NCBI RefSeq assembly: GCF_900104635.1
Contig: NZ_FNWC01000007.1
Span: forward strand, 124,001-188,000
Direction: 5' to 3'
Source of the DNA: Coprococcus phoceensis
GTDB taxonomy: Bacteria; Bacillota; Clostridia; Lachnospirales; Lachnospiraceae
Length of the DNA stretch: 64,000 nucleotides
The notes under the pieces are model-generated. The model saw only the letters and a list, made by a program, of their open reading frames with translations. It did not search any database and was not told the origin of the DNA. This document shows, one piece after another, positions 24,187 to 33,774 of this stretch (position 1 is its first letter; the number at the start of each line of letters is the position of its first letter). Made by a program: the position numbers and the translations under genes.

Positions 24187-24735
24187 ATGAGTAAAATTAT
24201 TGTTGTGTTTCCCAAAAAGGATACAGCAACGAATATTCGTAATATCTTAGTGCGAAATGGTCTGGCAGTTACAGGAATCGGGACGACAGGAGCCCAGGCA
24301 ATACAAAGTGCGGAGACGTTGGATGAAGGAATTGTGATTTGCGGTTATAAGATGCTGGATATGATGTATACGGAATTGCGGGAATATCTGCCGGATACAT
24401 TTGAGATGCTCGTGATCGCATCTCCGGATAAATGGGGAGATGGGATTGTAAACGGCGTGGTAGGACTTACGATGCCGCTGAAGGTGCATGATTTGCTCAG
24501 CACGCTGAACATGATGCTGCAGGCGATAGAAAGGCGGAGAAAGAAGAGGAATGCGAAGCCGAAAGCCCGCAGCGAGAAAGAACAGGCGTTACTGAGAGAA
24601 GCGAAAGTATTACTGATGAACCGTAACAACATGACTGAGGACGAGGCTCATCATTATTTGCAAAAATGTAGTATGGACAGTGGAACAAATATGGTAGAGA
24701 CGGCACAGATGGTACTAAGTGTTATGTCAGGATAA
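24187..24735 (+). CDS. ANTAR-domain antiterminator regulator
   Basis: 182 residues. A receiver-like N-terminal domain (about 1-115) lacks a clear phosphorylation Asp context (VICGYKMLDMM where LLD-x-x-LP would stand). A basic linker (ERRRKKRNAKPKARSEKE) leads to a C-terminal ANTAR three-helix domain (AKVLLMNRNNMTEDEAHHYLQKCSMDSGTNMVETAQMVL). ANTAR proteins bind paired small RNA hairpins and prevent termination. It lies 43 bases after glnA with AAGGAGG ahead; clostridial glnA genes are known to be followed by such a regulator, so glnA control is the likely job. Confidence 0.88.
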   Translation: MSKIIVVFPKKDTATNIRNILVRNGLAVTGIGTTGAQAIQSAETLDEGIVICGYKMLDMMYTELREYLPDTFEMLVIASPDKWGDGIVNGVVGLTMPLKVHDLLSTLNMMLQAIERRRKKRNAKPKARSEKEQALLREAKVLLMNRNNMTEDEAHHYLQKCSMDSGTNMVETAQMVLSVMSG

Positions 24736-24754
24736 GAGAGTTAGGAGAAATGAA

Positions 24755-25588
24755 ATGAAATTTACGAAAATGCAAGGTTTGGGAAACGATTACGTATATG
24801 TGAATTGTTTTAAAGAGACTATTGAAAATCCGCCAGAGATGGCGAAAAAGGTAAGCAACCGGAATTTTGGAATCGGTTCAGACGGATTGATCATGATTAA
24901 TCCGTCTGATGTGGCTGATTTTGAGATGGAGATGTACAACGCGGATGGTTCGAGAAGTGAGATGTGCGGGAACGGAATCCGCTGTGTTGGAAAGTATGTG
25001 TATGATTACGGTCTGACAGAGAAAGAGCACATCTCTGTTGAGACACTTGCCGGAATCAAATATTTAGATTTGACGGTGGAAGATGGAAAAGTGAAACTTG
25101 TAAAAGTAGATATGGGAAGTCCGGAGCTTGTGCCGGAAAATATTCCGATTGTGGCGGATGGGAACCGTGTGATTGATGAGCCTATCAACGTGAATGGAAC
25201 TGAGTATCGTATGACCGGAGTCTCAATGGGAAATCCTCATGCGGTCGTCTATGTAGAAGATGTGAAAGGACTTGATATTGAGACAATCGGTCCGGCATTT
25301 GAGAATCATGAGCGTTTTCCGAATCGTGTGAATACAGAATTTGTGAAAGTGCTTGATCGAAATACAGTTGAGATGCGTGTGTGGGAACGTGGATCGGGAG
25401 AGACGATGGCCTGCGGAACGGGAGCGTGTGCAGTCGCAGTCGCATGTATTCTAAATGGATTTACAGAAGATAAAGTGACAGTAAAATTACTTGGAGGGGA
25501 TTTACAAATCGAATGGGATAAAGAGGCGGACAAGATATATATGACCGGTCCGGCGGAAGTTTCATTTGACGGAGAAATAAACCTATAA
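24755..25588 (+). CDS. dapF: diaminopimelate epimerase
   Basis: 277 residues. Converts LL- to meso-diaminopimelate for lysine and peptidoglycan. [17 protein letters not shown] at the N-terminus, first catalytic Cys in [18 protein letters not shown], second in [18 protein letters not shown], both intact. ATG at 24755 has TTAGGAG upstream; the open frame extends back into the ANTAR gene end but that part is not family sequence. Followed after 16 bases by dapL, one pathway unit. Confidence 0.97.
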   Translation: MKFTKMQGLGNDYVYVNCFKETIENPPEMAKKVSNRNFGIGSDGLIMINPSDVADFEMEMYNADGSRSEMCGNGIRCVGKYVYDYGLTEKEHISVETLAGIKYLDLTVEDGKVKLVKVDMGSPELVPENIPIVADGNRVIDEPINVNGTEYRMTGVSMGNPHAVVYVEDVKGLDIETIGPAFENHERFPNRVNTEFVKVLDRNTVEMRVWERGSGETMACGTGACAVAVACILNGFTEDKVTVKLLGGDLQIEWDKEADKIYMTGPAEVSFDGEINL

Positions 25589-25604
25589 ACGGAGGAAAAA
25601 GAAT

Positions 25605-26819
25605 ATGTTTAAAATAAATGACAACTATTTGAAACTGCCGGGAAGCTATCTGTTTTCGACAATTGCAAAGAAAGTGGCTGCCTACACACAGGCAAATCCG
25701 GAACAGTCTATCATCCGGCTTGGAATCGGCGATGTAACACAACCGCTTGCTCCTGCGATTATTGATGCACTTCATACGGCGGTAGACGAGATGGGAGTGT
25801 CGGAGACATTTCATGGCTATGCGCCGGATTTGGGATATGAATTTTTAAGAAGTGCAATCGCAAAAAATGACTATGTCCAAAGAGGCTGCGACATCTCAGC
25901 GGACGAGATTTTTATTTCAGATGGTGCAAAATGCGATTCCGGAAATATTCAGGAGATTTTCAGTAAAGACAATAAAATTGCAGTATGTGATCCGGTTTAC
26001 CCTGTGTATGTGGATACGAATGTCATGGCAGGGCGCACCGGAGTGTATGATGCAAAGACAGAGATGTGGAGCGATGTGATCTATATGCCATGTACTGCTG
26101 AAAATGGATTTGCACCGGAATTGCCAAAGGAGACACCGGATATCATCTATCTTTGTTTCCCGAATAACCCTACAGGTTCGACGATTACAAAAGAACAACT
26201 GCAGGTGTGGGTTGATTATGCGAATAAAGTCGGAGCTGTCATCATATATGATGCGGCGTATGAGGCATACATTTCAGAAGAAGATGTGCCGCACAGTATC
26301 TATGAATGTGATGGGGCGAGAACTTGCGCAATCGAACTTCGCAGTTTTTCAAAAAATGCCGGATTCACAGGTGTCCGTCTTGGATTTACAGTCATTCCAA
26401 AAGAGTTGAAATGTGGAGATGTGACACTGCATTCACTGTGGGCGAGACGTCATGGCACAAAATACAATGGGGCGCCGTATATTGTTCAGCGAGCAGGAGA
26501 GGCCGTGTATTCAGAGGCTGGAAAGGTGCAGCTGAAAGAGCAGGTAGCGTACTATATGAAAAATGCAAAGACGATTTCGAATGGCCTGAAGGAAGCGGGA
26601 TACACTGTATCAGGTGGAGTCAATGCGCCATATATCTGGCTGAAAACACCTGATCAGATGACTTCGTGGGAGTTTTTTGATTATCTGTTAGAGAATGCAG
26701 GAATTGTTGGAACACCTGGATCCGGATTTGGTCCGAGCGGAGAAGGGTATTTCCGACTGACAGCGTTTGGAACATATGAAAATACAGTTGCAGCGATCGA
26801 GCGGATTCAAAAATTGTAA
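25605..26819 (+). CDS. dapL: LL-diaminopimelate aminotransferase
   Basis: 404 residues, class I/II PLP aminotransferase. Makes LL-diaminopimelate directly from tetrahydrodipicolinate and glutamate, bypassing the succinyl or acetyl branch. Motifs: [62 protein letters not shown], catalytic Lys in [16 protein letters not shown], and [11 protein letters not shown]. The substrate product of DapL is the substrate of the upstream DapF. Confidence 0.97.
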   Translation: MFKINDNYLKLPGSYLFSTIAKKVAAYTQANPEQSIIRLGIGDVTQPLAPAIIDALHTAVDEMGVSETFHGYAPDLGYEFLRSAIAKNDYVQRGCDISADEIFISDGAKCDSGNIQEIFSKDNKIAVCDPVYPVYVDTNVMAGRTGVYDAKTEMWSDVIYMPCTAENGFAPELPKETPDIIYLCFPNNPTGSTITKEQLQVWVDYANKVGAVIIYDAAYEAYISEEDVPHSIYECDGARTCAIELRSFSKNAGFTGVRLGFTVIPKELKCGDVTLHSLWARRHGTKYNGAPYIVQRAGEAVYSEAGKVQLKEQVAYYMKNAKTISNGLKEAGYTVSGGVNAPYIWLKTPDQMTSWEFFDYLLENAGIVGTPGSGFGPSGEGYFRLTAFGTYENTVAAIERIQKL

Positions 26820-26826
26820 TAAAACA

Positions 26827-26857
26827 AAGGAACGTGGGGAAAATTCTCACGTTCCTT
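26827..26857. terminator. terminator between convergent dapL and purC
   Basis: AAGGAACGTG at 26827-26836 pairs with CACGTTCCTT at 26848-26857. On the minus strand it is followed by a T-rich run, so it mainly ends purC, with possible action on dapL. Confidence 0.75.
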
Positions 26858-26866
26858 AAAAAATAA

Positions 26867-27550
26867 TTATCTATTTAAAATTAATTTTGTCAATTCAACT
26901 GGCTCTACAATTTTTCCGTCTTTGTATACACGCATGTTACCAGAAGCGATCTCATCAATTAAGATTACTTCGTCGTTGTTGTAACCAAATTCGAATTTGA
27001 TATCCCATAAATCAAGACCGATTGATTTTAAATCATCAGCAACGATCTTTGTGATCTTTAATGTCTGTTCTTTCATGCTTTCGAACATCTCAGGTGTCAT
27101 GATTCCCAGAGCTGCAAGACCTTCACTTGTAACAAGTGGATCGCCAAGAGCGTCATTTTTGAAAGTACATTCTACATATCCACCGTCTAATACAGTTCCG
27201 TCTTCCATGTACTCTCCGTATCTGCGGATAAAGCTTCCTGTTGCAACAAGGCGGCAGATTACTTCAAGTCCGTGTCCGAATACAGTTGCTGGAAGTACTT
27301 CCATAGTAGCTTCTTCTACATTCGCACTTACATAGTGTGTTTTGATTCCGGCTTCTTTTAATAATTCAAAATAATGAACAGAAGTCTCTAAGTTTGCTTT
27401 TCCGATTCCTTCGATTGTTAAACCAACAGCGTTTTCGCCTGGATCAAATACTCCGTCTTTTCCAGTACAGTCATCTTTAAATTTTAATAATACATTTCCG
27501 TTGTCAAGGCTAAATACGTCTTTTGTTTTTCCTTCATAAATCTTTTTCAT
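26867..27550 (-). CDS. purC: phosphoribosylaminoimidazole-succinocarboxamide synthase
   Basis: 227 residues. Joins CAIR and aspartate with ATP in purine synthesis. [15 protein letters not shown] (nucleotide loop), [33 protein letters not shown] and [26 protein letters not shown] are the standard motifs. It stands alone, away from other pur genes. AAAGGA precedes the start. The 150 bases upstream contain A/T-rich DNA with no riboswitch that I recognise. Confidence 0.96.
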   Translation of the reverse strand: MKKIYEGKTKDVFSLDNGNVLLKFKDDCTGKDGVFDPGENAVGLTIEGIGKANLETSVHYFELLKEAGIKTHYVSANVEEATMEVLPATVFGHGLEVICRLVATGSFIRRYGEYMEDGTVLDGGYVECTFKNDALGDPLVTSEGLAALGIMTPEMFESMKEQTLKITKIVADDLKSIGLDLWDIKFEFGYNNDEVILIDEIASGNMRVYKDGKIVEPVELTKLILNR

Positions 27551-27703
27551 CTTAAAATATCCTTTCTGTGTTTGAATTAAGGGCTAGAATAAAAACCTTA
27601 CCTTTATTTTTTATCACAAAATTGGAATTTGTACAATTTATTTTTGGTAAAGATTTCAAAAAAAGTGATTTTGTATAAAAAAATAAAAAAAACAGATTAA
27701 AAA

Positions 27704-28495
27704 TTAGATACATCGTATCTGTAATTCTATGATATGTTCATTTGCATCTTCTGACTGATGGATGTCAACCCAAAGAATTTCAAGAACAGGATCGACAGGT
27801 GTCAATCCGTTTTTGGATGCATAGTCAAGCATTTTTGGTATATATGTGGCGTTTTGGTTGCAGCTTCCCTGATAGCAAAGTGAAAGATAATTACCGGCGG
27901 GAAGTGTGTCGTTTCCGTGCTCATCAATGATAAATACAGCCTGATAATCCTGAAAATGTTGTTTGCGCACATCGTTTAAAGCAAGAAGAGAGCCAATACG
28001 ATTATTTCCGATGATATAAAGATTGTGTTCATCTTTATTTAACAGCTGCTTGATCAGAACGTCCATCTCCTCATCTGTCTGGTAACCGGACTGTATCATA
28101 TGGCAATGTCTCGTATGGTGATAAGTCTGCTCTATGATGCCAAGAGGATGGCGCCTGACGTCTTTTAAAGTCTGAAGACGATTTTGAACATTTTCTCTCA
28201 GCGCATATAATTCTTCCAGTTTGTTATCAATTGCAGACAATTCCTGTTCAAACAGAGATTCGGTAGAGGTGATGCTGCGGTTATTCAGATAGTCTTTAAT
28301 CTGTTCCATTGAAAAATCCAGATTTCGCAGGTCACGAATGACATTCAGACGCCAAATATCATGAAGGCTATATAGCCGGTAGTCATTTTCGCTGCGCTTG
28401 GGAGTCAAAATCCCAAGTTTTTCATAATAACGCAAAGAATCTGTTCCAATGTGATAAAGTTTTGCGATTTCCCCAATTTTAAAATATTTTTTCAT
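27704..28495 (-). CDS. MerR-family regulator with effector-binding domain
   Basis: 263 residues. N-terminal MerR winged helix (YFKIGEIAKLYHIGTDSLRYYEKLGIL, about 3-30), helix and wing to residue 72, coiled dimer helix (about 80-115), then a GyrI/SOUL-like effector domain of about 140 residues (YLSLCYQGSC, ILEILWVDIH). Such proteins sense small hydrophobic or drug-like ligands. It follows the YitT gene by 16 bases on the same strand, so it may control that membrane protein. Confidence 0.85.
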   Translation of the reverse strand: MKKYFKIGEIAKLYHIGTDSLRYYEKLGILTPKRSENDYRLYSLHDIWRLNVIRDLRNLDFSMEQIKDYLNNRSITSTESLFEQELSAIDNKLEELYALRENVQNRLQTLKDVRRHPLGIIEQTYHHTRHCHMIQSGYQTDEEMDVLIKQLLNKDEHNLYIIGNNRIGSLLALNDVRKQHFQDYQAVFIIDEHGNDTLPAGNYLSLCYQGSCNQNATYIPKMLDYASKNGLTPVDPVLEILWVDIHQSEDANEHIIELQIRCI

Positions 28496-28511
28496 AATGC
28501 ATATCTCCTAT

Positions 28512-29153
28512 TTATTCGCTGGCAGGTACAGAAGTTTCGTCTAAATTGAAATTTTGGACAAAATCAATCAATAGTGACGATACCATAACAGTTATTACAG
28601 AAAAAATGATTCGTTCAAAAGGAATGTAAGACAAAGACAATCCAAGTACCAGAAAATCCGTAAACAGATAGGATCTGGAAAGGCGCCAACGCGTCACTTT
28701 TGAAATTGTGAGTGCCAGCGCGTCATCACCACCACTTGAACCGCCTTGCCGAACGATCAGACCAACTCCGATTCCGACAAAAATACCTCCAAGCAAAGCG
28801 CAGGCAAGTGGATAAGGTGTCAGATCCGGAATGACCGGAGGGAATAATTCCCAAATTTCAAAAAACAAAGAGACGCTGAGCGTAGAGATAATGGAAATCT
28901 TGATAAATCTACCGCCCAAATATTTGAAGGCAAGCAGATAGCAGGAAATATCCAGTATCGGAGTGATAACAGAAGGAGAGATGCCAAACCAGTGATTGAT
29001 AAGCAGCATCATGCCAAGCACGCCGCCTTCGGTAATTCCTGTCTGTTGATGAATATTGTAAATTCCAAAAGAACAAATGGCAGCGCCAAGTACGATCCAT
29101 GTGATCTTTTTAAGAGTAAATCCGTCTGTGAACCGTTCCCAAATCGTTTTCAT
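28512..29153 (-). CDS. YitT-family membrane protein
   Basis: 213 residues with five or six predicted membrane helices. N-terminal FGIYNIHQQTGITEGGVLGMMLLINHWFGISPS is the YitT-family signature, later VGIGVGLIVRQGGSSGGDDALAL. Transport role is presumed but substrate unknown. Start ATG at 29153 has AGGAGG 8 bases upstream; a longer frame would add ten unrelated residues. Operon with the MerR gene. Confidence 0.85.
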   Translation of the reverse strand: MKTIWERFTDGFTLKKITWIVLGAAICSFGIYNIHQQTGITEGGVLGMMLLINHWFGISPSVITPILDISCYLLAFKYLGGRFIKISIISTLSVSLFFEIWELFPPVIPDLTPYPLACALLGGIFVGIGVGLIVRQGGSSGGDDALALTISKVTRWRLSRSYLFTDFLVLGLSLSYIPFERIIFSVITVMVSSLLIDFVQNFNLDETSVPASE

Positions 29154-29274
29154 TATGAAATACCTCCTAGATTTGATAATCAAATAGTAAACCTTAGTAT
29201 AGTGCCAAGGTCAAGGGATTTCTAGTGCGAATTGTAAGAAAAAACAAAAAAATAAAAAAAATTTAAAAAAGTGC

Positions 29275-29302
29275 TTGCAATTTTTTGAAATATATGTATA
29301 AT
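29275..29302 (+). promoter_or_regulatory. promoter of the tRNA pair
   Basis: TTGCAA at 29275-29280, 16 bases, TATAAT at 29297-29302, about 30 bases ahead of the first tRNA. Confidence 0.75.
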
Positions 29303-29332
29303 AATATTTGTTCGCAAGAGAACACAGAACAT

Positions 29333-29403
29333 TGCGGAATGGTGTAATGGTAGCACAGCAGACTCTGACTCTGTTAGTAGGGGTTCGAATCCCTTTTCCG
29401 TAG
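29333..29403 (+). tRNA. tRNA-Gln (CTG)
   Basis: 71 bases fold into a cloverleaf: acceptor TGCGGAA/TTCCGTA, D arm GTG-TAATGGTAG-CAC, anticodon stem GCAGA/TCTGT with loop CTCTGAC (anticodon CTG), T arm AGGGG-TTCGAAT-CCCTT, discriminator G. CCA is not encoded. Confidence 0.93.
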
Positions 29404-29413
29404 TTACAAAAAA

Positions 29414-29487
<74 letters not shown>

Positions 29488-29687
29488 TTTTTTATTGGAA
29501 TATTGTTTGGCGATAAGCTTTGAGATGAGATGGCAGAGATTATGTTATTTTATCTGAAAGCTTATTTTTTGTTGCGCAGGAAATCTTTAGTGCTTATTTT
29601 AGTAGAATACTATTGCTTAAATTCGGAAAAAAAGTTACTATATTTACTATAAGAAAAGAGAATATAGAAAAGAAAGAGAGAACGCGC

Positions 29688-30344
29688 ATGAAAAAAGTAG
29701 AAAAAAGAAACTTTCAAAGTGTAAAAACAAAGCCGGGGTATGTCCGTACGGCGTTGCCTTTATTGTTGTTGGTTGTTTTTGCGATTATGGGATTGGTAAT
29801 CGTGGAGATGATTATGGAAAAAGATTCTTACAAACCAGGAAAGATTACGGGTACTCATTACGAAAGTGAGATGCTGGGTATTTCTTTTGACGCGCCGGAA
29901 GGATTTGAGATGTCTTCTCAGGATCAGATTGATGAGCAATTGAAATCAAGTGTTTCTTTTGCTAATGTAATGAAAAGTACAAGTGGAAGACGCATGGAGA
30001 TGGCAGCGATATCGGAAAAAGGAACATCTGTCAGTGTGATTACGTGGAACATGGAAGGTGACGATATGTCGGCAGAACAATATGTGGAGTCCAGTAAAAA
30101 GACGGTTATGCAGCAATATGAGACGAAAGTAAAATTTACAAATGACGGAGAGATATTTTCAAAAAAAATTGCAGGTGAGACATACGAATGTCTGAAACTT
30201 GATTTTACATCGGATGACACAAAGCGATGCAGTGAGTCGTATGTCCGTATGGTAGATGGATATGCGGTGCTGATCGGTATTGCGTATGGACCTGAGAATA
30301 CAGCGGAGCGAGATGCTGTTTTAGAGGCTGTAAAAGCATTGTAA
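29688..30344 (+). CDS. membrane-anchored protein of unknown function
   Basis: 218 residues from ATG 29688. Basic N-terminus, one membrane helix (about 22-44, ALPLLLLVVFAIMGLVIVEMIM), then an extracytoplasmic domain of about 170 residues with alternating strands (LGISFDAPEGFEMSSQDQID, AGETYECLKLDFTS, VRMVDGYAVLIGIAYGPEN), resembling PsbP-like/DUF-type lipoprotein domains that start with a fatty-acid-like 'pseudo-substrate' fold. Not recognised as a named family. It precedes an esterase gene by 16 bases and a second membrane-anchored protein, a likely operon. Confidence 0.6.
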   Translation: MKKVEKRNFQSVKTKPGYVRTALPLLLLVVFAIMGLVIVEMIMEKDSYKPGKITGTHYESEMLGISFDAPEGFEMSSQDQIDEQLKSSVSFANVMKSTSGRRMEMAAISEKGTSVSVITWNMEGDDMSAEQYVESSKKTVMQQYETKVKFTNDGEIFSKKIAGETYECLKLDFTSDDTKRCSESYVRMVDGYAVLIGIAYGPENTAERDAVLEAVKAL

Positions 30345-30360
30345 AAAGAGAGGGGAAAAG

Positions 30361-31338
30361 ATGTTTGGAGAAGTGATCAGACTATGGGAAAACGGAGAAT
30401 ATTCGTATCCGCTTGCATGTGGATTTGTACCGAATCTGGTGAGTTATATTCATGAAGATGAAAAAATCAGACCTTGCATGATCATCGTTCCGGGCGGTGG
30501 GTATCGATTTGTCTCGCAGCGGGAAGGTGAGATTGTGGCAAGAACGTTTTATGATAAGGGATATAACACGTTTGTGCTGACGTATACGACTGATTTGACG
30601 ATGACAGAACCGTTAAAGGAGCAGCCGATGAAAGATTTGGCGCGTGCCATCCGCAAGATCAGGCAGGGAGCGGAACGATATCAGATAGATTCGGAAAAAG
30701 TTATTTTGTGTGGATTTTCGGCAGGTGGTCATCTTTGCGCAAGCGTGTGTGTACACTATGAAGATATTCAGGATGAGCACAGAGTGTATAAACATTTCTC
30801 GTGCAGACCGGACGCGGTAATTTTATCCTATCCGGTTATTACTTCCGGAGTATATGCGCATAGAGGTTCGTTTGAAGCGTTATACGGAAAAGAGCCTTCT
30901 GAAAAAGAGATGGAATATATGTCGCTGGAAAAACATGTGACAGAGAAAATGCCGCCTTGCTTTGTGTGGCACACGGTAGATGATCAGACCGTGCCGGTGG
31001 AGAACAGCCACTTGTTTGCAAGAGCCTGTAAAGATCAGGGCGTTTTGTATGCGTTCCACATATTTTCACATGGAAAGCATGGCTTGTCACTTGCCAATGA
31101 ACAGTGGGCGAGCAGAGAATGCGGAGGCGCATATACAAAAGAGCAGATGCAGCTTTTAGTAAAAAGTATCGAAAATGGAACGATTACATTGCCGAAAGAG
31201 GCAGAAGAAAAAGTTTATGAAGAAGTCACAAAGGTTCGACCGAAAGATGAACCGAATGAGGAAGTGTCTATTTGGCCGGAGCTTGCCGACCGTTGGGTGA
31301 AAGCAATTTTGGTAAACGTTAAGAGGAATGTCCGATAA
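30361..31338 (+). CDS. alpha/beta hydrolase, esterase-like
   Basis: 325 residues. Oxyanion stretch IIVPGGGYRFVSQREGE (HGG-type), nucleophile Ser in CGFSAGGHLCASV, acid Asp in WHTVDDQTVPVENS and His in SHGKHGLSLA give a complete triad, as in acetylxylan-esterase-like or BD-FAE hydrolases. No signal peptide, so cytoplasmic, where it could deacetylate imported sugars. The C-terminal 60 residues (KEAEEKVYEEVTKVRPKDEPNEE) are an acidic tail. Substrate is not deducible. Confidence 0.82.
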   Translation: MFGEVIRLWENGEYSYPLACGFVPNLVSYIHEDEKIRPCMIIVPGGGYRFVSQREGEIVARTFYDKGYNTFVLTYTTDLTMTEPLKEQPMKDLARAIRKIRQGAERYQIDSEKVILCGFSAGGHLCASVCVHYEDIQDEHRVYKHFSCRPDAVILSYPVITSGVYAHRGSFEALYGKEPSEKEMEYMSLEKHVTEKMPPCFVWHTVDDQTVPVENSHLFARACKDQGVLYAFHIFSHGKHGLSLANEQWASRECGGAYTKEQMQLLVKSIENGTITLPKEAEEKVYEEVTKVRPKDEPNEEVSIWPELADRWVKAILVNVKRNVR

Positions 31339-31350
31339 AGGAGGAGCCTG

Positions 31351-32361
31351 ATGAGAAGACGAAGATGTAGTTTATGCGGAGGGAAACTGGTAAACAATAA
31401 ATGCGTGGAGTGTGGTCTGGACAATTCAAAAAGTGATGTATCTTACAGAGTGAATGAAAGCAAATGCACTCATGAGCCTTTGACGCATGTACATCATGAG
31501 GCGGAGAAAGTTTCGAAAGCCCATACTGTGAAGAAGGTGCCGGCAAAACAATTTCAGAAGGGCAAACATACGGTTAAGATTTTCGTTGTCATAGGGATTC
31601 TGATATTTGTAATCACTGGATTTGCCCAGATTGCTCAAAAGATACAAATGAGCAGTTGGAAAGAAGAATCTGTGGAGGAATATGATCCATATAAGTATTT
31701 GGAGAAGACACTGCCTGAGACAGGAGAGCACTTTGAGGAGACCTACACGGGAGGAGAATATATTGTCGGGCTGCATATTCCGGAGGGGCAGTACCGGGTA
31801 GAATTGTTATCGGGAAGTGGAAGCGTTGATTTGGAAGACAGTGAAAACCATGTGTACTATTCTGAATTTTTGGCAGATGCACAAGAGGAAGGTGTCGAAA
31901 GAGAGATAGAAGATTTCCGTTTGTTTGCAGGGGCGAAAGTAGATATAGATTCACAGTTGGAAGTAAAATTCATCTCTGAGAATGCACAGGTGCAAGGAAT
32001 GAAATCAGGAATGGAAAATCCTTTGACAGAAAGCGTTGAGATCAAAGAGGATGCGGTTGCGGGGAAAGATTTTCCGGCGGGAGTTTATGATGTCACGTTT
32101 CGGCGTCCTGATGAAGAGGAGTATGGAATGGGATATATGAAATACATTGTGCCGGGTACCATTCGCGAAGAGGATATTGAAGAGTATGAAATAAGCACAG
32201 GAAGTGTTCTGCTTGGAGAACCGGAGGAAATTTACCACAATGTGGTGCTGCCGGAAGGAACGACCGTGACGGTGGAAGAAGGAATTATCATTCTCACACC
32301 GAGTGAGAAAATTGAATCGGAAGATTATGGGGCATATTATGCAGATCAGTATGTAGAATAG
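31351..32361 (+). CDS. zinc-ribbon membrane protein of unknown function
   Basis: 336 residues. N-terminal zinc ribbon (CSLCGGKLVNNKCVECG), a basic His-rich linker, one membrane helix (about 77-99, VKIFVVIGILIFVITGFAQIA) and two extracytoplasmic beta repeats, each with a GxY/F-xxGxHIPEGQYRVEL-like motif (about 130-150: GGEYIVGLHIPEGQYRVEL; about 232-250: GKDFPAGVYDVTF; about 285-305). The ends of its coding sequence form part of the bidirectional terminator at 32353. Probably membrane-surface sensor or structural protein; not recognised as a named family. Confidence 0.6.
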   Translation: MRRRRCSLCGGKLVNNKCVECGLDNSKSDVSYRVNESKCTHEPLTHVHHEAEKVSKAHTVKKVPAKQFQKGKHTVKIFVVIGILIFVITGFAQIAQKIQMSSWKEESVEEYDPYKYLEKTLPETGEHFEETYTGGEYIVGLHIPEGQYRVELLSGSGSVDLEDSENHVYYSEFLADAQEEGVEREIEDFRLFAGAKVDIDSQLEVKFISENAQVQGMKSGMENPLTESVEIKEDAVAGKDFPAGVYDVTFRRPDEEEYGMGYMKYIVPGTIREEDIEEYEISTGSVLLGEPEEIYHNVVLPEGTTVTVEEGIIILTPSEKIESEDYGAYYADQYVE

Positions 32362-32404
32362 TATCAGGGCAGAGTGATTACACTCTGCCCTGATACTATT
32401 CTAC
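32353..32404. terminator. 24 bp perfect palindromic terminator between convergent genes
   Basis: Arms 32353-32376 and 32381-32404 are perfectly complementary around the loop ATTA. Each arm contains the last codons (Val-Glu-stop) of one gene, so both stop codons sit in the stem. Confidence 0.9.
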
Positions 32405-32896
32405 TTTATATTCTAAGATATAGTCGTCCATCACATAACCTTGTCCGATATCGGTTACTTCGGTTCTCACTTTTTGAAATCCGAGATGTTCGTAGACTGC
32501 AAGTGTGCTCTCGTTAAAACGATTGCAGGTAAGCCAAATCTTATTCAGATTTCTCATCTTGCAGATCTCGATAAATTTCCGGAACATATAAGATGCGATT
32601 TTTTTGCCGCGAAAATCTTTATGTACATAGAGCTTGCTTAAAAACAGGCTGCCATTTTCTTCGTGAATGCCGGCAAATCCAGCAAATGTGTACTCGTATG
32701 AAAATAAAAAATATTCATAATCATGATTGATCTGGTCTGCCAAAGCCTCCGGTGAAAGAAATTTTTCGAGCATATAATCAATCTGTTCTGTTGAAAGAAT
32801 CGATGAGAAGTGTTCATGCCAGATTTCATCTGCAAGTGCGGAAACAGAAAAAATAAGCTCTTCATTTGTGACGGGAATAATTCTTAAACCATCCAA
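32396..32896 (-). CDS. GNAT-family N-acetyltransferase
   Basis: 166 residues. Acetyl-CoA site LSKLYVHKDFRGKKIASYMFRKFIEIC (the R-G-K-K-I/A pyrophosphate loop) and the C-terminal motif STLAVYEHLGFQKVRTE. DEIWHEHFSSILSTEQIDYMLEKF at the N-terminus is typical of a subgroup acting on amino-acid or small amine substrates. Substrate unknown. AGGAGG stands ahead of the start. Confidence 0.85.
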   Translation of the reverse strand: MDGLRIIPVTNEELIFSVSALADEIWHEHFSSILSTEQIDYMLEKFLSPEALADQINHDYEYFLFSYEYTFAGFAGIHEENGSLFLSKLYVHKDFRGKKIASYMFRKFIEICKMRNLNKIWLTCNRFNESTLAVYEHLGFQKVRTEVTDIGQGYVMDDYILEYKVE

Positions 32897-33063
32897 GATA
32901 GTAATCCTCCTTTGCTTGAGTGTTGCTGTTCACAGTAACACGTGATTAAGTTTTATTGTAAAGGAAGAAAGAGTCGTATGTCAATGGTAACAATTTATGC
33001 TATAATGAAAATAGTTAAAGTTGTTACTGAACAATAACTTATAGTTTGTTGGGAGGCATTTGA

Positions 33064-33768
33064 ATGGAAGATTATGTGAGACTGAGAGAAGTAAAAAAGA
33101 TATATAAGATGGGAGAAGTGGAGATTGCGGCTGCGGATGGAATTGATTTTTCTGTTGGAAAGGGAGAATTTGCAGTTGTTGTCGGAGCAAGTGGAGCGGG
33201 AAAGACTACTGTTTTGAACATTTTAGGAGGAATGGATACGGCGACGAGCGGAGAGGTGATTGTAGATGGAAATGATATCACAACCTATAATACAAAGCAA
33301 TTGACGGCATACAGAAGAGATGACATCGGATTTGTGTTTCAGTTTTACAATCTGGTTCCGAATCTGACTGCGCTGGAAAATGTAGAACTGGCACTTCAGA
33401 TTTGTAAAGATCCTCTGGATGCGATGGCGGTGCTTGAGGATGTCGGACTGGGAGAACGAGCGGCGAATTTTCCGGCGCAGCTTTCCGGCGGAGAGCAGCA
33501 GAGAGTTTCTATCGCAAGGGCGCTGGCAAAAAATCCGAAATTGTTACTTTGCGATGAGCCAACGGGAGCGCTGGATTACAATACAGGAAAAGCAATATTA
33601 AAACTGTTGCAGGATACGTGTCGTAAGAAGGGGATGACGGTCATTTTGATTACGCACAATTCGGCGATTGCACCGATGGCAGACCGTGTGATTAAAATAA
33701 AGAACGGAAAGGTTTCTAAAGTGACATTGAATGAGAATCCGATTTCGGTTGAGACGATTGAGTGGTAG
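33064..33768 (+). CDS. ABC exporter ATPase (MacB/LolD type)
   Basis: 234 residues. Walker [12 protein letters not shown]-loop [21 protein letters not shown], signature [15 protein letters not shown], Walker [13 protein letters not shown] and H-loop ITHNSAI. The family pairs with FtsX-type permeases, here the next gene after 6 bases. A TATAAT at 33001-33006 and GGGAGG ahead of the ATG start the unit. Confidence 0.92.
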   Translation: MEDYVRLREVKKIYKMGEVEIAAADGIDFSVGKGEFAVVVGASGAGKTTVLNILGGMDTATSGEVIVDGNDITTYNTKQLTAYRRDDIGFVFQFYNLVPNLTALENVELALQICKDPLDAMAVLEDVGLGERAANFPAQLSGGEQQRVSIARALAKNPKLLLCDEPTGALDYNTGKAILKLLQDTCRKKGMTVILITHNSAIAPMADRVIKIKNGKVSKVTLNENPISVETIEW

Positions 33769-33774
33769 ATAAGT

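Noticed and set aside
27551..27703. Purine riboswitch ahead of purC
   Set aside because: The A/T-rich leader lacks the three-helix junction and conserved residues of purine riboswitches.
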